The notes under the pieces are model-generated. The model ran no database searches, was not told where the DNA came from, and worked only from the letters and a program-made list of their open reading frames with translations. DNA of 64,000 nt, from the NCBI RefSeq assembly GCF_022340605.1, contig NZ_JAJDNQ010000022.1, positions 1-64,000 of the forward strand, read 5' to 3'. The DNA is from Thiohalocapsa sp. GTDB taxonomy: Bacteria > Pseudomonadota > Gammaproteobacteria > Chromatiales > Chromatiaceae. Of this stretch, positions 29,161 through 38,177 are shown in pieces. A program made the translations under genes and the position numbers. The first letter of the stretch is position 1. Every line of letters begins with the position of its first letter.

Positions 29161-29580
29161 ATGATGGAAAATCAACAGATCAAGCAGGCCGGCCTCAAGG
29201 TTACGCTACCGCGGGTCAAGATTCTGAGCGTGCTGGAAACCAGCACGCTCAGGCATCTGAGCGCGGAGGACGTCTACAAGGAGCTCCTCGCCGCCGGCGA
29301 GGAGATCGGGCTTGCGACCATCTATCGCGTGCTGACGCAGTTCGAAAGCGCCGGGCTCGTCTGTCGGCATCACTTCGAGGGCGGTCAGTCGGTGTTCGAG
29401 CTGAACCGCGGCGGCCATCACGATCACCTGGTCTGCGTCAAGTGCGGCAGCGTCGTGGAGTTCCTGTCCGAGGTCATCGAAGAGCGCCAACGCGCCATCG
29501 CCGCGGAGCACGGCTTCGAGATCGAGGATCATTCGCTGATCATCTACGGCGTATGCAACAAGTGTCGCGGATCCTCCTGA
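29161..29580 (+). CDS. fur: Ferric uptake regulator Fur
   Basis: 139 residues. Winged-helix DNA-binding domain (LKVTLPRVKILSVLE, LSAEDVYKELLAAGEEIGLA, TIYRVLTQFESAGLV) followed by the metal-binding dimerisation domain with GGHHDHLVCVKCG and VCNKC. Fe2+-Fur represses iron uptake genes. No Fur box was clearly seen in the fur/bamE gap, so autoregulation cannot be claimed from this sequence. Confidence 0.97.
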   Translation: MMENQQIKQAGLKVTLPRVKILSVLETSTLRHLSAEDVYKELLAAGEEIGLATIYRVLTQFESAGLVCRHHFEGGQSVFELNRGGHHDHLVCVKCGSVVEFLSEVIEERQRAIAAEHGFEIEDHSLIIYGVCNKCRGSS

Positions 29581-29635
29581 GGAGGCCCGGCCGGCTGCCC
29601 GTGCGCCGATCCGGCCGTACTACCCTGCCGAGGCC

Positions 29636-30124
29636 ATGCCGCAAAACGCCCGCTCCGACATCCACATCGATCTGGCGCGCCAGACGCTGACCCTGCGCGA
29701 TGGCGACAGCGAGCGCACTTACATGATTTCCACCGCCGCCAATGGCGCCGGCGAGCTGCTGGGCAGCGGCTGTACACCGCGTGGACGCCATCGCATCCGG
29801 CTCAAGATCGGTGCGGGCTGCCCGGCGGGTGCGGTGTTCCGTGGGCGGCGCTGGACCGGCGAGATCTACAGCCCCGCGCTTGCGGCGGAACACCCGGGGC
29901 GGGACTGGATACTCACCCGCATCCTCTGGCTCACCGGCACCGAGCGCGGCCGCAACCGCGGTGGTGCCGTGGACAGCCTGCGCCGGTTCATCTACATCCA
30001 CGGCTGTGCGCCCACCGAGCCCATGGGCATGCCACGCTCCCACGGCTGCATCCGCATGCGGGACGCGGACCTGCTGGAACTGTTCGACGCCGTGTCCGCG
30101 GGCACCCGCGTGGACATCTGCTGA
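29636..30124 (+). CDS. L,D-transpeptidase (YkuD domain)
   Basis: 162 residues, almost all YkuD domain: IHIDLARQTLTLRDGD, then catalytic HGCAPTEPMGMPRSHGCIRM with His122, His136 and nucleophile Cys138. No signal peptide is visible from this start. Relatives of this short type (ErfK/YbiS without LysM) make 3-3 cross-links or attach lipoproteins, in the periplasm, so an export signal should exist upstream or the protein exports otherwise. It precedes the permease gene by 5 bp. Confidence 0.9.
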   Translation: MPQNARSDIHIDLARQTLTLRDGDSERTYMISTAANGAGELLGSGCTPRGRHRIRLKIGAGCPAGAVFRGRRWTGEIYSPALAAEHPGRDWILTRILWLTGTERGRNRGGAVDSLRRFIYIHGCAPTEPMGMPRSHGCIRMRDADLLELFDAVSAGTRVDIC

Positions 30125-30129
30125 ACAAC

Positions 30130-31050
30130 GTGCCTGCCGCGATCCTGACCCGACTGGGCGCCGCGCTGGTGGTGGTGGTGGGCGTCTGTACTCTGGTGTT
30201 CCTGCTGATCCACTTGGTACCCGGCGATCCAGTGGAGGCGATGCTGGGCGAGCGGGCGCAGGCATCCGACCGGTTGGCGTTGCGCGCGGCGCTCGGACTC
30301 GACCTGCCGCTATGGGAGCAATACCGGCGCTACATCACCGGCTTGCTGCACCTGAACCTGGGGCAGTCCTTCCTGGACCAGCGGCCGGTGGCGGCGATCC
30401 TCGCCGAGCGGCTGCCGGCGACGCTCAGGCTGGCGCTGGCCGGGCTCGGCATCGCGCTGGTGGTCGCGCTTCCGCTCGGCATGCTGGCGGCGCGCTTTCG
30501 CGGGACCGCGCTGGACTCCGCGGCCATGACCTTGTCGCTGGCGGGCATCTCGATACCCAATTTCTGGCTTGGGCCGCTGCTGATCCTGGTGTTCTCGCTC
30601 TGGCTCGGCTGGACGCCGGTCAGCGGCGATGAGGCGCCCGCGTCCATCGTCCTGCCCGCCATCACCCTGGGCACGGCGCTGGCGGCAATCCTGGCGCGCA
30701 TGGTGCGTGCAAGCATGCTGGAGGTGCTCGGCGAGGACTATATCCGCACCGCCCGCGCCAAGGGGCTCGGCGAGGCCGCGGTGCTCTGGCGCCATGCCCT
30801 GCGCAACGCGTGGCTGCCGGTGCTCACCGTCATCGGCCTCCAACTCGGCGGTCTGCTGGCGGGCGCCGTCATTACCGAGACGGTGTTCGCGTGGCCCGGC
30901 ATCGGCAGCCTGCTGGTGGACGCCATCAAGGCGCGTGACTTCCCCGTGGTGCAGGGCTGCGTGCTCTTGATCAGCCTGTGCTACGTGCTGGTGAACGCCC
31001 TGACGGACCTGGCCTATGTGTGGATCGATCCACGCATCGGCGCCCGCTGA
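30130..31050 (+). CDS. ABC transporter permease, DppB/OppB family
   Basis: 306 residues from GTG 30130. Typical N-terminus (LVFLLIHLVPGDPVEAMLGE), six helices and the permease loop ARMVRASMLEVLGEDYIRTA then RAKGLGEAAVLWRHALRNAW. The C-terminus has YVLVNALTDLAYVWIDPRI. It would pair with the next gene to form the membrane channel of a peptide, nickel or sugar-peptide importer. Neither a substrate-binding protein nor ATPase genes are nearby. Confidence 0.93.
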   Translation: MPAAILTRLGAALVVVVGVCTLVFLLIHLVPGDPVEAMLGERAQASDRLALRAALGLDLPLWEQYRRYITGLLHLNLGQSFLDQRPVAAILAERLPATLRLALAGLGIALVVALPLGMLAARFRGTALDSAAMTLSLAGISIPNFWLGPLLILVFSLWLGWTPVSGDEAPASIVLPAITLGTALAAILARMVRASMLEVLGEDYIRTARAKGLGEAAVLWRHALRNAWLPVLTVIGLQLGGLLAGAVITETVFAWPGIGSLLVDAIKARDFPVVQGCVLLISLCYVLVNALTDLAYVWIDPRIGAR

Positions 31051-31063
31051 GGCCGGCGGGGCA

Positions 31064-31876
31064 GTGACGCCGCGCCGGCTGGCGAGACTCTTCCCGTGGC
31101 TGGTGCTGGCCGCGTGGCTCGGCATGGCGCTGCTGGGGCCGCTGCTGGCCGGGCGCGCGAACCAGGTGGACCTGCCGCGCATCCTGGCGCCGCCCTCCGC
31201 CACGTTGCCGCTCGGCGCGGACGACCTGGGCCGCCCGGTGCTGGCGCGGCTGGCAGCCGGCGCGGGGACGTCGCTGGCGGTAGGCTTCGGCGTGGTGCTG
31301 GTGTCCGCGGCCATCGGGGCGTTGCTCGGCGGCATTGCCGGCTTCGCGGGCGGCTGGGTGGATCTGGTGATTGTCAGGATCATCGACGTCTTTCTGGCCT
31401 TTCCGGGCATCCTGTTGGCCATTGCGCTGGCGGGCATCCTCGGCCCCGGCCTCGGCAACGTCGTCATCGCGCTGGCGGTGGTGAGCTGGGTGGGCTATGC
31501 GCGGCTGCTGCGGGCGCAGGTGCTCTCGCTGCGCGGCCGCGATCACGTGCTCGCCGCCCGTGCCCTCGGCGCGGGGCCAGTGCGGATTCTGCTGCGCCAC
31601 TTGTTGCCGCTGGCCGCCGCCCCCCTGATCGTCGAGGCCACCTTCGGCGTCGCCGGTGCGGTGGTCGCGGAGGCTGGTTTATCCTTCCTCGGGCTCGGCG
31701 TACAGCCGCCGGCGGCGTCCTGGGGCACCATGATCCGCGACGGCGTCTCGCAGATGCTGACGGCCCCGCACCTGGTGGCCGCACCCGGTGCCGCGCTCAT
31801 GCTGGTGGTGTTGGCGGTAAACCTGCTGGGAGACCGCTTGCGCGACCGCCTGGATGTGCGTACTGCCGCCCGTTGA
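31064..31876 (+). CDS. ABC transporter permease, DppC/OppC family
   Basis: 270 residues. It begins TPRRLARLFPWLVLAAWLG, then shows LPLGADDLGRPVLARLAAG and GVVLVSAAIGALLGGIAGFA, and the coupling loop VGYARLLRAQVLSLRGRDHV then LAARALGAGP. Start GTG 31064, 13 bp after the partner's stop, gives the family N-terminus; the frame is open to 31016 but overlaps. Companion of the DppB-like permease. Confidence 0.93.
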   Translation: MTPRRLARLFPWLVLAAWLGMALLGPLLAGRANQVDLPRILAPPSATLPLGADDLGRPVLARLAAGAGTSLAVGFGVVLVSAAIGALLGGIAGFAGGWVDLVIVRIIDVFLAFPGILLAIALAGILGPGLGNVVIALAVVSWVGYARLLRAQVLSLRGRDHVLAARALGAGPVRILLRHLLPLAAAPLIVEATFGVAGAVVAEAGLSFLGLGVQPPAASWGTMIRDGVSQMLTAPHLVAAPGAALMLVVLAVNLLGDRLRDRLDVRTAAR

Positions 31877-31957
31877 GCCTGCCTTTGCCGCCCGCGCGCG
31901 CGGCCGGCCCCGCTTCCATGACAGTTCCAACCCTTCCAACCCCGGGGGACCACAACC

Positions 31958-32518
31958 ATGGACAAGATGCCCGCGGATCATTACGCCGCCGTGCTGTCGC
32001 GCGCCGAGTGCCTGGCGGATCGGGCCGCGGTCGATGCCGCCCTGGATGGCATGGCGGCCGGTATCAGGGCGAGACTCGGCGACAAGGACCCGCTGGTGTT
32101 GTCCGTGGTGACCGGCGGCATCGTCGTCACCGGGCTGTTGCTACCGCGCCTGGATTTCCCGCTGCGGCTGGATTACGTGCACGCCACCCGCTACCGCGGC
32201 GCGCTCAGCGGTGCCGACCTGCACTGGCAGCACCGCCCGGCGGAGGCCATGCGCGGCGAGCACGTGCTGGTGGTGGACGACATCTTCGACCAGGGACACA
32301 CCATGGAGGCCATCGTCGCGGCCTGCCGCGAGGATGGCGCCGCCAGCGTCACCGCCGCGGTGCTGGCGCTGAAGGAGGGAGCGGCGCAGACCGATTACCG
32401 GCCCGATGTGGTCGGCCTGACCATCCCTGACCGCTACGTCATGGGTTACGGGCTCGACTACAAGCGCTATTTCCGCAATCTGCGCGGCATCTACGCCGCC
32501 GCGGACGAGGATACCTGA
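31958..32518 (+). CDS. hpt: Hypoxanthine-guanine phosphoribosyltransferase
   Basis: 186 residues. Transfers phosphoribose from PRPP to hypoxanthine (or guanine). Motifs are LSVVTGGIVVTGLLLPRLDF, DYVHATRYRG and the PRPP loop VLVVDDIFDQGHTMEAIV. The C-terminal part (VVGLTIPDRYVMGYGLDYKR) matches the family. Thirty-nine residues start after a conserved helical N-terminus. It is 1 kb upstream of S-methyl-5'-thioinosine phosphorylase, whose product hypoxanthine is its substrate. Confidence 0.95.
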   Translation: MDKMPADHYAAVLSRAECLADRAAVDAALDGMAAGIRARLGDKDPLVLSVVTGGIVVTGLLLPRLDFPLRLDYVHATRYRGALSGADLHWQHRPAEAMRGEHVLVVDDIFDQGHTMEAIVAACREDGAASVTAAVLALKEGAAQTDYRPDVVGLTIPDRYVMGYGLDYKRYFRNLRGIYAAADEDT

Positions 32519-32567
32519 CCCCGTCGGCAGTACGCTCGAGAGCCGCGATCGGAATCCTGCGCGAGCT

Positions 32568-32596
32568 CTGCCAGTTCTGTGAAACGCTAATATAAT
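32568..32596 (+). promoter_or_regulatory. Possible sigma-70 promoter with palindromic -10 region
   Basis: CTGCCA (32568-32573), 17-bp spacer, exact TATAAT (32591-32596). The -10 lies in the palindrome CTAAT-ATA-ATTAG (32587-32599), an AT-rich island in GC-rich DNA. A second -35-like TTGACA is at 32607. It is about 180 bp upstream of the hemerythrin-like gene. Confidence 0.5.
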
Positions 32597-32774
32597 TAGT
32601 GCCTTATTGACATTACTGCGGCTATGGGTTAAACCGGATAAAGTAACGTGGCCTGCGCGAAATCCTACCGACGGGTGGGGGTCGGCGCGGGACCCGGAGC
32701 CGCCTTGCCCGTGCCTGCGCCGCAACGCCGCGATTCAGCCGGCGGCTCCCGCAAACAAACGAGGAGGATGGGTC

Positions 32775-33239
32775 ATGCAATCACTCGATGGCTATCGCAA
32801 TAGCCACGCCGAACTGCGCCAGATGATCGACGACCTGCGCTCGATCATGACCGCCGAGCATCTAAAAATCCGGCCGAACGCCAAGACCGCCTACGAGCTC
32901 ATGTGCGACCTCGCCAAGAAGGTGAAGGCCCACCTTGCCGAAGAGGACCGGCAGCTCTACCCGAACCTGTTGATCCATGAGGACCCGAAGGTCAAATCCA
33001 TCGCCTGGGGGTTCATCAGCGGCGAGAAGCCGCTGCGACGCACCTTCGACGAGTACTACAAGAAATGGCTGAAGGACTGCGACTTCAACTTTACGGAGGA
33101 GTTTCTGGAGGAGTCGCGCGAGATCTTCGACATGCTGAGCTACCGCATCGATCGTGAAGAACAGGTGCTGTTCCCCAAGCTCGTGGAGATCGGGATGTTC
33201 TCGGGCTACGCGGCGCAACGCGCCAGATCAGGGGCCTAA
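32775..33239 (+). CDS. Hemerythrin-like HHE domain protein
   Basis: 154 residues, mostly helical. Di-iron ligands are plausible at YRNSHAELRQMID (His10), VKAHLAEEDRQLYPN (His/Glu about 57-61), and IDREEQVLFPKLVE near the C-terminus (Glu). The expected His in the third helix is not obvious, so the metal site may be degenerate. Such proteins bind O2, NO or store iron. Start ATG 32775 follows GAGGAGG by 7 nt. Confidence 0.8.
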   Translation: MQSLDGYRNSHAELRQMIDDLRSIMTAEHLKIRPNAKTAYELMCDLAKKVKAHLAEEDRQLYPNLLIHEDPKVKSIAWGFISGEKPLRRTFDEYYKKWLKDCDFNFTEEFLEESREIFDMLSYRIDREEQVLFPKLVEIGMFSGYAAQRARSGA

Positions 33240-33544
33240 CCGGGCACCTGACATGCACCTGTTCCGGCACCTGGCCGCGCGCCGCATCACCAGCGAGCCC
33301 GAGCCCCGCCAGCCCGAGTGCATCGCCGCGGGCGGCGTCGTGCCGCCATAGTCCTTCGCCCGAAGCCGGTGCCATGCAGCACCGGCCTTCGTTACCGACC
33401 CCCGCACCCGCGCACCTTCCCCGCGCACCTTCCCTGGCGTTTGCCGGCACAGTGCGCGGCGCGTAGACTCCCCGGCGTTCATCGCCGCCGCGCCGCGGGG
33501 GCGCCATGGTGGCGCTGCCCCGGGCCGATCAAGGAGCATGTTTC
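33240..33544. other. Gap of about 300 bp without a recognised gene
   Basis: Only the ribosome-binding site AAGGAG just before 33545 is notable. No reading frame with coding character, hairpin with T-run or repeat was seen. Confidence 0.4.
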
Positions 33545-34285
33545 ATGGGCCTTCTCGGCATCATCGGGGGTTCCGGCTTCACGGCCCTGCCGGAGACGGA
33601 AATCGTCGACCGTCAGCGGGTCGAAACGCCCTATGGCGCGCCGTCGGCGGAGCTTCTGACGCTAAGACACGACGGGCAGGAATTCCGCTTTCTGCCACGG
33701 CACGGCGCGGACCACGGCATTCCGCCTCATGCAATCAATTACCGTGCCAATATTCAGGCGCTCTGCGACAGCGGCGTCACGCAGATCGTCGCGCTCGGCG
33801 CCGTCGGCGGCATTGCAGACGATTGCGGGCCGCTGCGGCTGTGCGTGCCAGACCAACTCATCGACTACACCTGGGGCCGTCCGTCCACCTACTTCGACGG
33901 CGCCGGTGGGGACGTGGTGCATGTGGACTTTTCCGCGCCCTTCGCGCAGGTACTGCGGGAGCGGCTGCTCGCGTCGGCTCAGGGGCTTGGCCTTGATCCG
34001 CGCGACGGGGGCACCTATGCCGTCACCCAGGGACCGCGGCTGGAGACGGCGGGCGAGATCCGCCGGCTCGAGCGCGACGGCTGCGACCTCGTCGGCATGA
34101 CCGCGATGCCGGAGGCGGTGCTGGCCCGCGAGCGCGCGCTCGACTACGCGCTGCTCGCCTTCGTCGTCAACTGGGCTGCCGGCAAGCGCGAAGGTGAGGT
34201 GGGCATGGGCGAGATCCGCGCCAATCTGGTGCGCTGCCAGGACAGCGTCCGCCGACTCCTGCTGGCGTTCGTGGCCGCCGCTTGA
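33545..34285 (+). CDS. mtiP: S-methyl-5'-thioinosine phosphorylase
   Basis: 246 residues of the MTAP/PNP family. It begins MGLLGIIGGSGFTALPE and has FLPRHGADHGIPPHAINYRA (phosphate and ribose site), the MTIP-type stretch CVPDQLIDYTWGR, and GPRLETAGEIRRLERDGCD then LVGMTAMPEAVLARE. The MTIP subgroup (Pseudomonas PA3004) splits methylthioinosine into hypoxanthine and 5-methylthioribose-1-phosphate. The start at 33545 is chosen from AAGGAG and the family N-terminus. Its neighbour hpt can recycle the hypoxanthine. Confidence 0.9.
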   Translation: MGLLGIIGGSGFTALPETEIVDRQRVETPYGAPSAELLTLRHDGQEFRFLPRHGADHGIPPHAINYRANIQALCDSGVTQIVALGAVGGIADDCGPLRLCVPDQLIDYTWGRPSTYFDGAGGDVVHVDFSAPFAQVLRERLLASAQGLGLDPRDGGTYAVTQGPRLETAGEIRRLERDGCDLVGMTAMPEAVLARERALDYALLAFVVNWAAGKREGEVGMGEIRANLVRCQDSVRRLLLAFVAAA

Positions 34286-34381
34286 TGCCCCGCACGTGCT
34301 CGTTCGCCGAGTCGTACGGGCGCCATGCTTCGACAAGGGTTATTATGCGCGTCTTGAATTTCGCAGAACGAGGTGAACACC

Positions 34382-35200
34382 ATGGCCGATTCCGGTGATC
34401 AAGCTTCCAACAGCCGGCTTAAATTTCTGCCCAAGGTCTTGCTCTGGAGCCTTGTGCTGCTGTTCGGTTACCTGTATCTCGGTGCCGTGCAGCGCAGCGA
34501 GCAGGCAGTAACCGCCCCCGTCGCTGCCAGCAAGGCGCCCGCCACCGAAGAGGGCAGCGCTCCCGCGACGGAGGCTGCGGCCGACGCTGACTCTGCGCAG
34601 GCATCCGAGTCGGCAGAGCCTGCCGCAGCACCGGCAGCGCAGCCCGCCGGCCGCGAGGACAAGGTGAGCAAGGCCGAGGCCCAAGCGTTCGCGCAGGCCG
34701 TGATGCGCAAGGAGCCTTCGCAGCCCGAGGAGCCTGCCAAGCCTGCGCAGGCAGCCGCTGAGTCCGCGGCCCCGACTCCGGCCCCGGCCCAAGCTCAACC
34801 AGCGCCGGCCGAAGCTCAGGCCCCCGCCCAAGCACCGGCACAAGCGCCGGCCCAAGCGCCGGTCCGGCAGCAGACGACGAGCGCGCCGTCTGCGGTGCCA
34901 ACGCCGGCGCCCGCGCAGCCAGCAGCTGCGGGCGCGGCACCCGCACGTCCCCAGCCGCCGGCGATGCTGAGCCGTCCCCCGGCGCCCTCGGCCCAGGACG
35001 CCCAGTCGCAGCGGGCTGAGCTGATGAAACAGTACGAGGCCATGCGCCGGCAGGCCATGGAAGAGGCGCAGAAGCGGTGGCAGCAGTACTACGGTAACCG
35101 CGCGCCGGCGATGCAACCTGGCATGCCGCCGATGCCAATGTATCCCCGCTACGGAGCGCCTCCCGCGCCGGCGGCGCCGGCGAGTGAATCCAGCCAGTAA
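34382..35200 (+). CDS. Membrane-anchored Ala/Pro/Gln-rich protein
   Basis: 272 residues. One transmembrane helix (FLPKVLLWSLVLLFGYLYLG, about residues 14-33) is followed by a long disordered region of Ala, Pro, Gln and Glu with repeated APAQ units (near residue 150). The end has a short helix (RAELMKQYEAMRRQAMEEAQ, then KRWQQYYGN) and a Pro/Met-rich tail. It is a periplasm-facing stalk by topology. No known domain. AGG lies about 10 nt before ATG 34382; GTG 34373 is an alternative. It is upstream of lolC in its own transcription unit (262-bp gap). Confidence 0.65.
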   Translation: MADSGDQASNSRLKFLPKVLLWSLVLLFGYLYLGAVQRSEQAVTAPVAASKAPATEEGSAPATEAAADADSAQASESAEPAAAPAAQPAGREDKVSKAEAQAFAQAVMRKEPSQPEEPAKPAQAAAESAAPTPAPAQAQPAPAEAQAPAQAPAQAPAQAPVRQQTTSAPSAVPTPAPAQPAAAGAAPARPQPPAMLSRPPAPSAQDAQSQRAELMKQYEAMRRQAMEEAQKRWQQYYGNRAPAMQPGMPPMPMYPRYGAPPAPAAPASESSQ

Positions 35201-35462
35201 CGCCGCCGGGCCTTGGGCACTGATCGGGCGACCTGGCCGGCTGTACGGCCAGGGTGCCCGCGAACAGGACCGCCACCGCTCGTGCGGAGGCGGTCTCGGT
35301 GCATCCCGGTTTCCTTCAGCCGCACCCGCGCGGTGGACGCTCGCGGCTGGATGGGTGCCCGGCGTGGCGCAACACGCTTAGCGCTCTCATGGCGGGTCAT
35401 TCAGGCGCAGCCGCCGCGCCGTCACTGTTCCGTGCGCTCGGAACATGCTCTAATCGCCGCCC

Positions 35463-36743
35463 ATGTTCCGACCCCTGCCGTTGTTCGTCGGTCTCCGCTA
35501 CACGCGGGCGAAGCGACGCAACCACTTCATTTCGTTCATCTCGCTGGTCTCGATGCTGGGCATCACCCTCGGCATCGTCGCGCTCATCGTCGTGCTGTCG
35601 GTGATGAACGGCTTCCACAAGGAGATCCAGGACCGCATCCTGGGCATGGCCGCCCACGCCACCATCAGTCTGCCCGAGGGCGGCATCCGCGATTGGCAGA
35701 CCCTGGTGGAGGAGGCGCAGCGCTATCCGCAGGTGGAGGGCGCGGCCCCCTTCGTGGAACTGGAGTCGATGCTGATGAACGCGGGGCGGACCCAGGCGGC
35801 GCTGTTGCGCGGCATCGTGCCGGACCGCGAGGACGCGGTGTCGGACCTGCGCGCCGACATGGTGGTGGGCAGCGTCGATGACCTGACCCCCGGCAGCTTC
35901 AATATCGTCCTCGGCACCGAGCTGGCCGCCTTGCTAGGCGTCGGTGTGGGCGACAAGGTGACCGTGGTGACACCGCAGCTGAACGCGACGCCGGTCGGCG
36001 TCATGCCGCGGCTCAAGGCCTTCAATGTGGTCGGGCTGTTCGAGGTCGGCATGTCCGACTACGACCGCGGCGCCGGCTTCATGTCCATGGCCGACGCGGC
36101 CTTGCTGATGCGTCTCGGCGACGCCGCCGAAGGGGTGCGGCTCAAGCTCAAGGACATGTTCGACGCGCCCTTGGTGTCGCGCGAGATCGCCTATGCGCTG
36201 AATGCCGACGCCCCGGCGGACGGCCCCGCGGCCGTGATGGGCTACCGCGTCACGGACTGGACGCAGGTGCACCGCAACTTCTTCGCGGCGCTGCGCACCG
36301 AAAAGCGCATGATGACCATTATCCTGTTCCTGATCGTCGCGGTGGCGGCGTTCAACATCGTCTCGACGCTGGTGATGGTGGTGACGGACAAGCGTGCCGA
36401 CATCGCCGTGCTGCGCACCCTGGGTGCCTCGCCGGGGCGGATCATGTCCATTTTCATGGTGCAGGGCACCGCCATCGGCGTCGCCGGTACGGTGCTCGGC
36501 GTCATCGGTGGCGTGCTGCTGGGCTGGAACGTCGAGCCCATCGTCGGCGCCATCGAGCGCCTTTTCGGTGTGCACTTCCTGGACCCCACCATCTACTACA
36601 TCAGCGAATTGCCGTCGGAGGTGCGTCTGAGCGACGTGGTGCACATCGGTGGCGGCGCCTTCGTGATGTCAGTGCTGGCAACGCTGTATCCGGCGTGGCG
36701 GGCGTCGCGCACCGATCCGGCGGAGGCGCTGCGCTATGAATGA
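35463..36743 (+). CDS. lolC: Lipoprotein-releasing ABC transporter permease LolC/LolE
   Basis: 426 residues. First helix at [20 protein letters not shown], a large periplasmic domain (about 50-270), then three C-terminal helices including [20 protein letters not shown] and the FtsX-like [20 protein letters not shown]. With LolD it pulls mature lipoproteins out of the inner membrane and hands them to LolA. Only one permease gene is present next to lolD, so it may serve as a homodimer (LolF-like). Confidence 0.95.
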   Translation: MFRPLPLFVGLRYTRAKRRNHFISFISLVSMLGITLGIVALIVVLSVMNGFHKEIQDRILGMAAHATISLPEGGIRDWQTLVEEAQRYPQVEGAAPFVELESMLMNAGRTQAALLRGIVPDREDAVSDLRADMVVGSVDDLTPGSFNIVLGTELAALLGVGVGDKVTVVTPQLNATPVGVMPRLKAFNVVGLFEVGMSDYDRGAGFMSMADAALLMRLGDAAEGVRLKLKDMFDAPLVSREIAYALNADAPADGPAAVMGYRVTDWTQVHRNFFAALRTEKRMMTIILFLIVAVAAFNIVSTLVMVVTDKRADIAVLRTLGASPGRIMSIFMVQGTAIGVAGTVLGVIGGVLLGWNVEPIVGAIERLFGVHFLDPTIYYISELPSEVRLSDVVHIGGGAFVMSVLATLYPAWRASRTDPAEALRYE

Positions 36744-37494
36744 CCTCGGGCCGGGCGGGCAGCGCCCAAGCGTGGCCGGTGCGCCGATGGGTGAGACGGC
36801 GGATGGCGAGCAGGCACCGGTGTTGGAGGCCCGCGGCTTGGGCAAGATCTTTCGCCAGGGGCCGCAGCAGGTGGAAGTGCTGCGCGCCGTGGACCTCGCG
36901 GTGCGTCGCGGCGAGCGTATCGCCATCGTCGGCGCCTCAGGCTCCGGCAAGAGCACGCTGCTGCACTGCCTGGGTGGCCTGGAGCGGTCCACGGCCGGCC
37001 AGGTGCTCTGGGGCGGGCAAGACCCCATGCGTCTGTCCGAGCGTGCCCGCGGATTGCTGCGCAACCGCCGGCTCGGCTTCGTCTACCAGTTCCATCACTT
37101 GCTGCCGGAGTTCACGGCGCTGGAGAACGTCGCCATGCCGCTCCTCATCGGCGACGCCAGTCCGGCCGAGGCGCGCGAGCGGGCCACAGCGCTGCTGGCG
37201 CGGGTGGGTCTGGATCATCGGCTCACGCACAAGCCCTCGGAGCTATCCGGCGGCGAGCGTCAGCGGGCGGCCATCGCCCGCGCCCTGGTGATGCGGCCGG
37301 ACTGCGTGCTGGCGGACGAGCCCACCGGCAATCTCGACCGGCACACCGCGGGCGGTGTCTACGAGCTGATGCTGGAGCTGAACGCCGAGCAGGGCACCAG
37401 CTTCGTCATCGTCACCCACGACCCCGACCTCGCGGCGCGGACGGATCAGATCTGGCGGTTGGATGACGGCGTGTTGACGCGAGCGGCGGCATAG
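36736..37494 (+). CDS. lolD: Lipoprotein-releasing ATPase LolD
   Basis: 252 residues. Walker [11 protein letters not shown]-loop region [20 protein letters not shown], signature [15 protein letters not shown], Walker [14 protein letters not shown]-loop VTHD. The N-terminal 30 residues are longer than usual, so a start near [10 protein letters not shown] cannot be excluded. It overlaps lolC by 8 nt (ATGAATGA). Its 3' end overlaps the opposite-strand DUF2062 gene by 49 nt. Confidence 0.96.
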   Translation: MNDLGPGGQRPSVAGAPMGETADGEQAPVLEARGLGKIFRQGPQQVEVLRAVDLAVRRGERIAIVGASGSGKSTLLHCLGGLERSTAGQVLWGGQDPMRLSERARGLLRNRRLGFVYQFHHLLPEFTALENVAMPLLIGDASPAEARERATALLARVGLDHRLTHKPSELSGGERQRAAIARALVMRPDCVLADEPTGNLDRHTAGGVYELMLELNAEQGTSFVIVTHDPDLAARTDQIWRLDDGVLTRAAA

Positions 37495-37991
37495 CGGCGC
37501 CGTCGGCGCTCGATCTCCCGCAACAGGCTCCGGCGCCACAGCCACTGCACGGTGAAATAGCCGATGGTGGCCGCCAGGCTGGCAAAGATGAAGCAGCCGA
37601 GCAGCATGGGCCCCAGCACGCCGAGCCAGTTGTGCCAATCGAACCAGAACTGCGGTTCGAAGGTGCGAATGTGCTGGCCCATCAGCCAGGCGCCCACCGC
37701 ATACGCGCCATAGTACATGGGCGGTATGGTCACCGGGTTGGTGAGCCACACCAGCGACGCCGCGATGGGCAGATTGACGCGCAGCTTGATGGCCGCCGCC
37801 GTGGCCATGAACACCTGGCCGAACGGTGGCATGTACATCATGAACAGGCCGACGGCGACGCCGCCCGATGCGGAGCGGCGGTTCAGGTGCCAGAGGTTCG
37901 GGTCCTGCAACAGGGTCCCGAAGACGCGAATCCAGCGGCTCTGCAGGATCACATGTGGGTCGGGCAGGATGCCCTTGAGCCAGCGTCTCAC
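37446..37991 (-). CDS. DUF2062 membrane protein
   Basis: 181 residues of DUF2062: [40 protein letters not shown], and [20 protein letters not shown]. Three to four helices. The family is common next to comEC in gammaproteobacteria; the role is unknown. It is convergent with lolD and shares 49 nt with its tail. Confidence 0.85.
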   Translation of the reverse strand: MRRWLKGILPDPHVILQSRWIRVFGTLLQDPNLWHLNRRSASGGVAVGLFMMYMPPFGQVFMATAAAIKLRVNLPIAASLVWLTNPVTIPPMYYGAYAVGAWLMGQHIRTFEPQFWFDWHNWLGVLGPMLLGCFIFASLAATIGYFTVQWLWRRSLLREIERRRRRYAAARVNTPSSNRQI

Positions 37992-38177
37992 GTTGTCGGG
38001 CCGGGACTCTCAGTGGGCGGAGCGTGATCGAGTATACGCCAGGCTTGGCTGCCGCGAATGCCGCGCGGTGTGGGCAAGCGCGCGGCCGGCTCCATGCCTG
38101 CACCGCGCGTCCGCCGTTGCCGGGCAGGCGTCATGCAGCGTCGGCGTGTAGGCGCTGATTCGTCCGTCGTCGAACCC

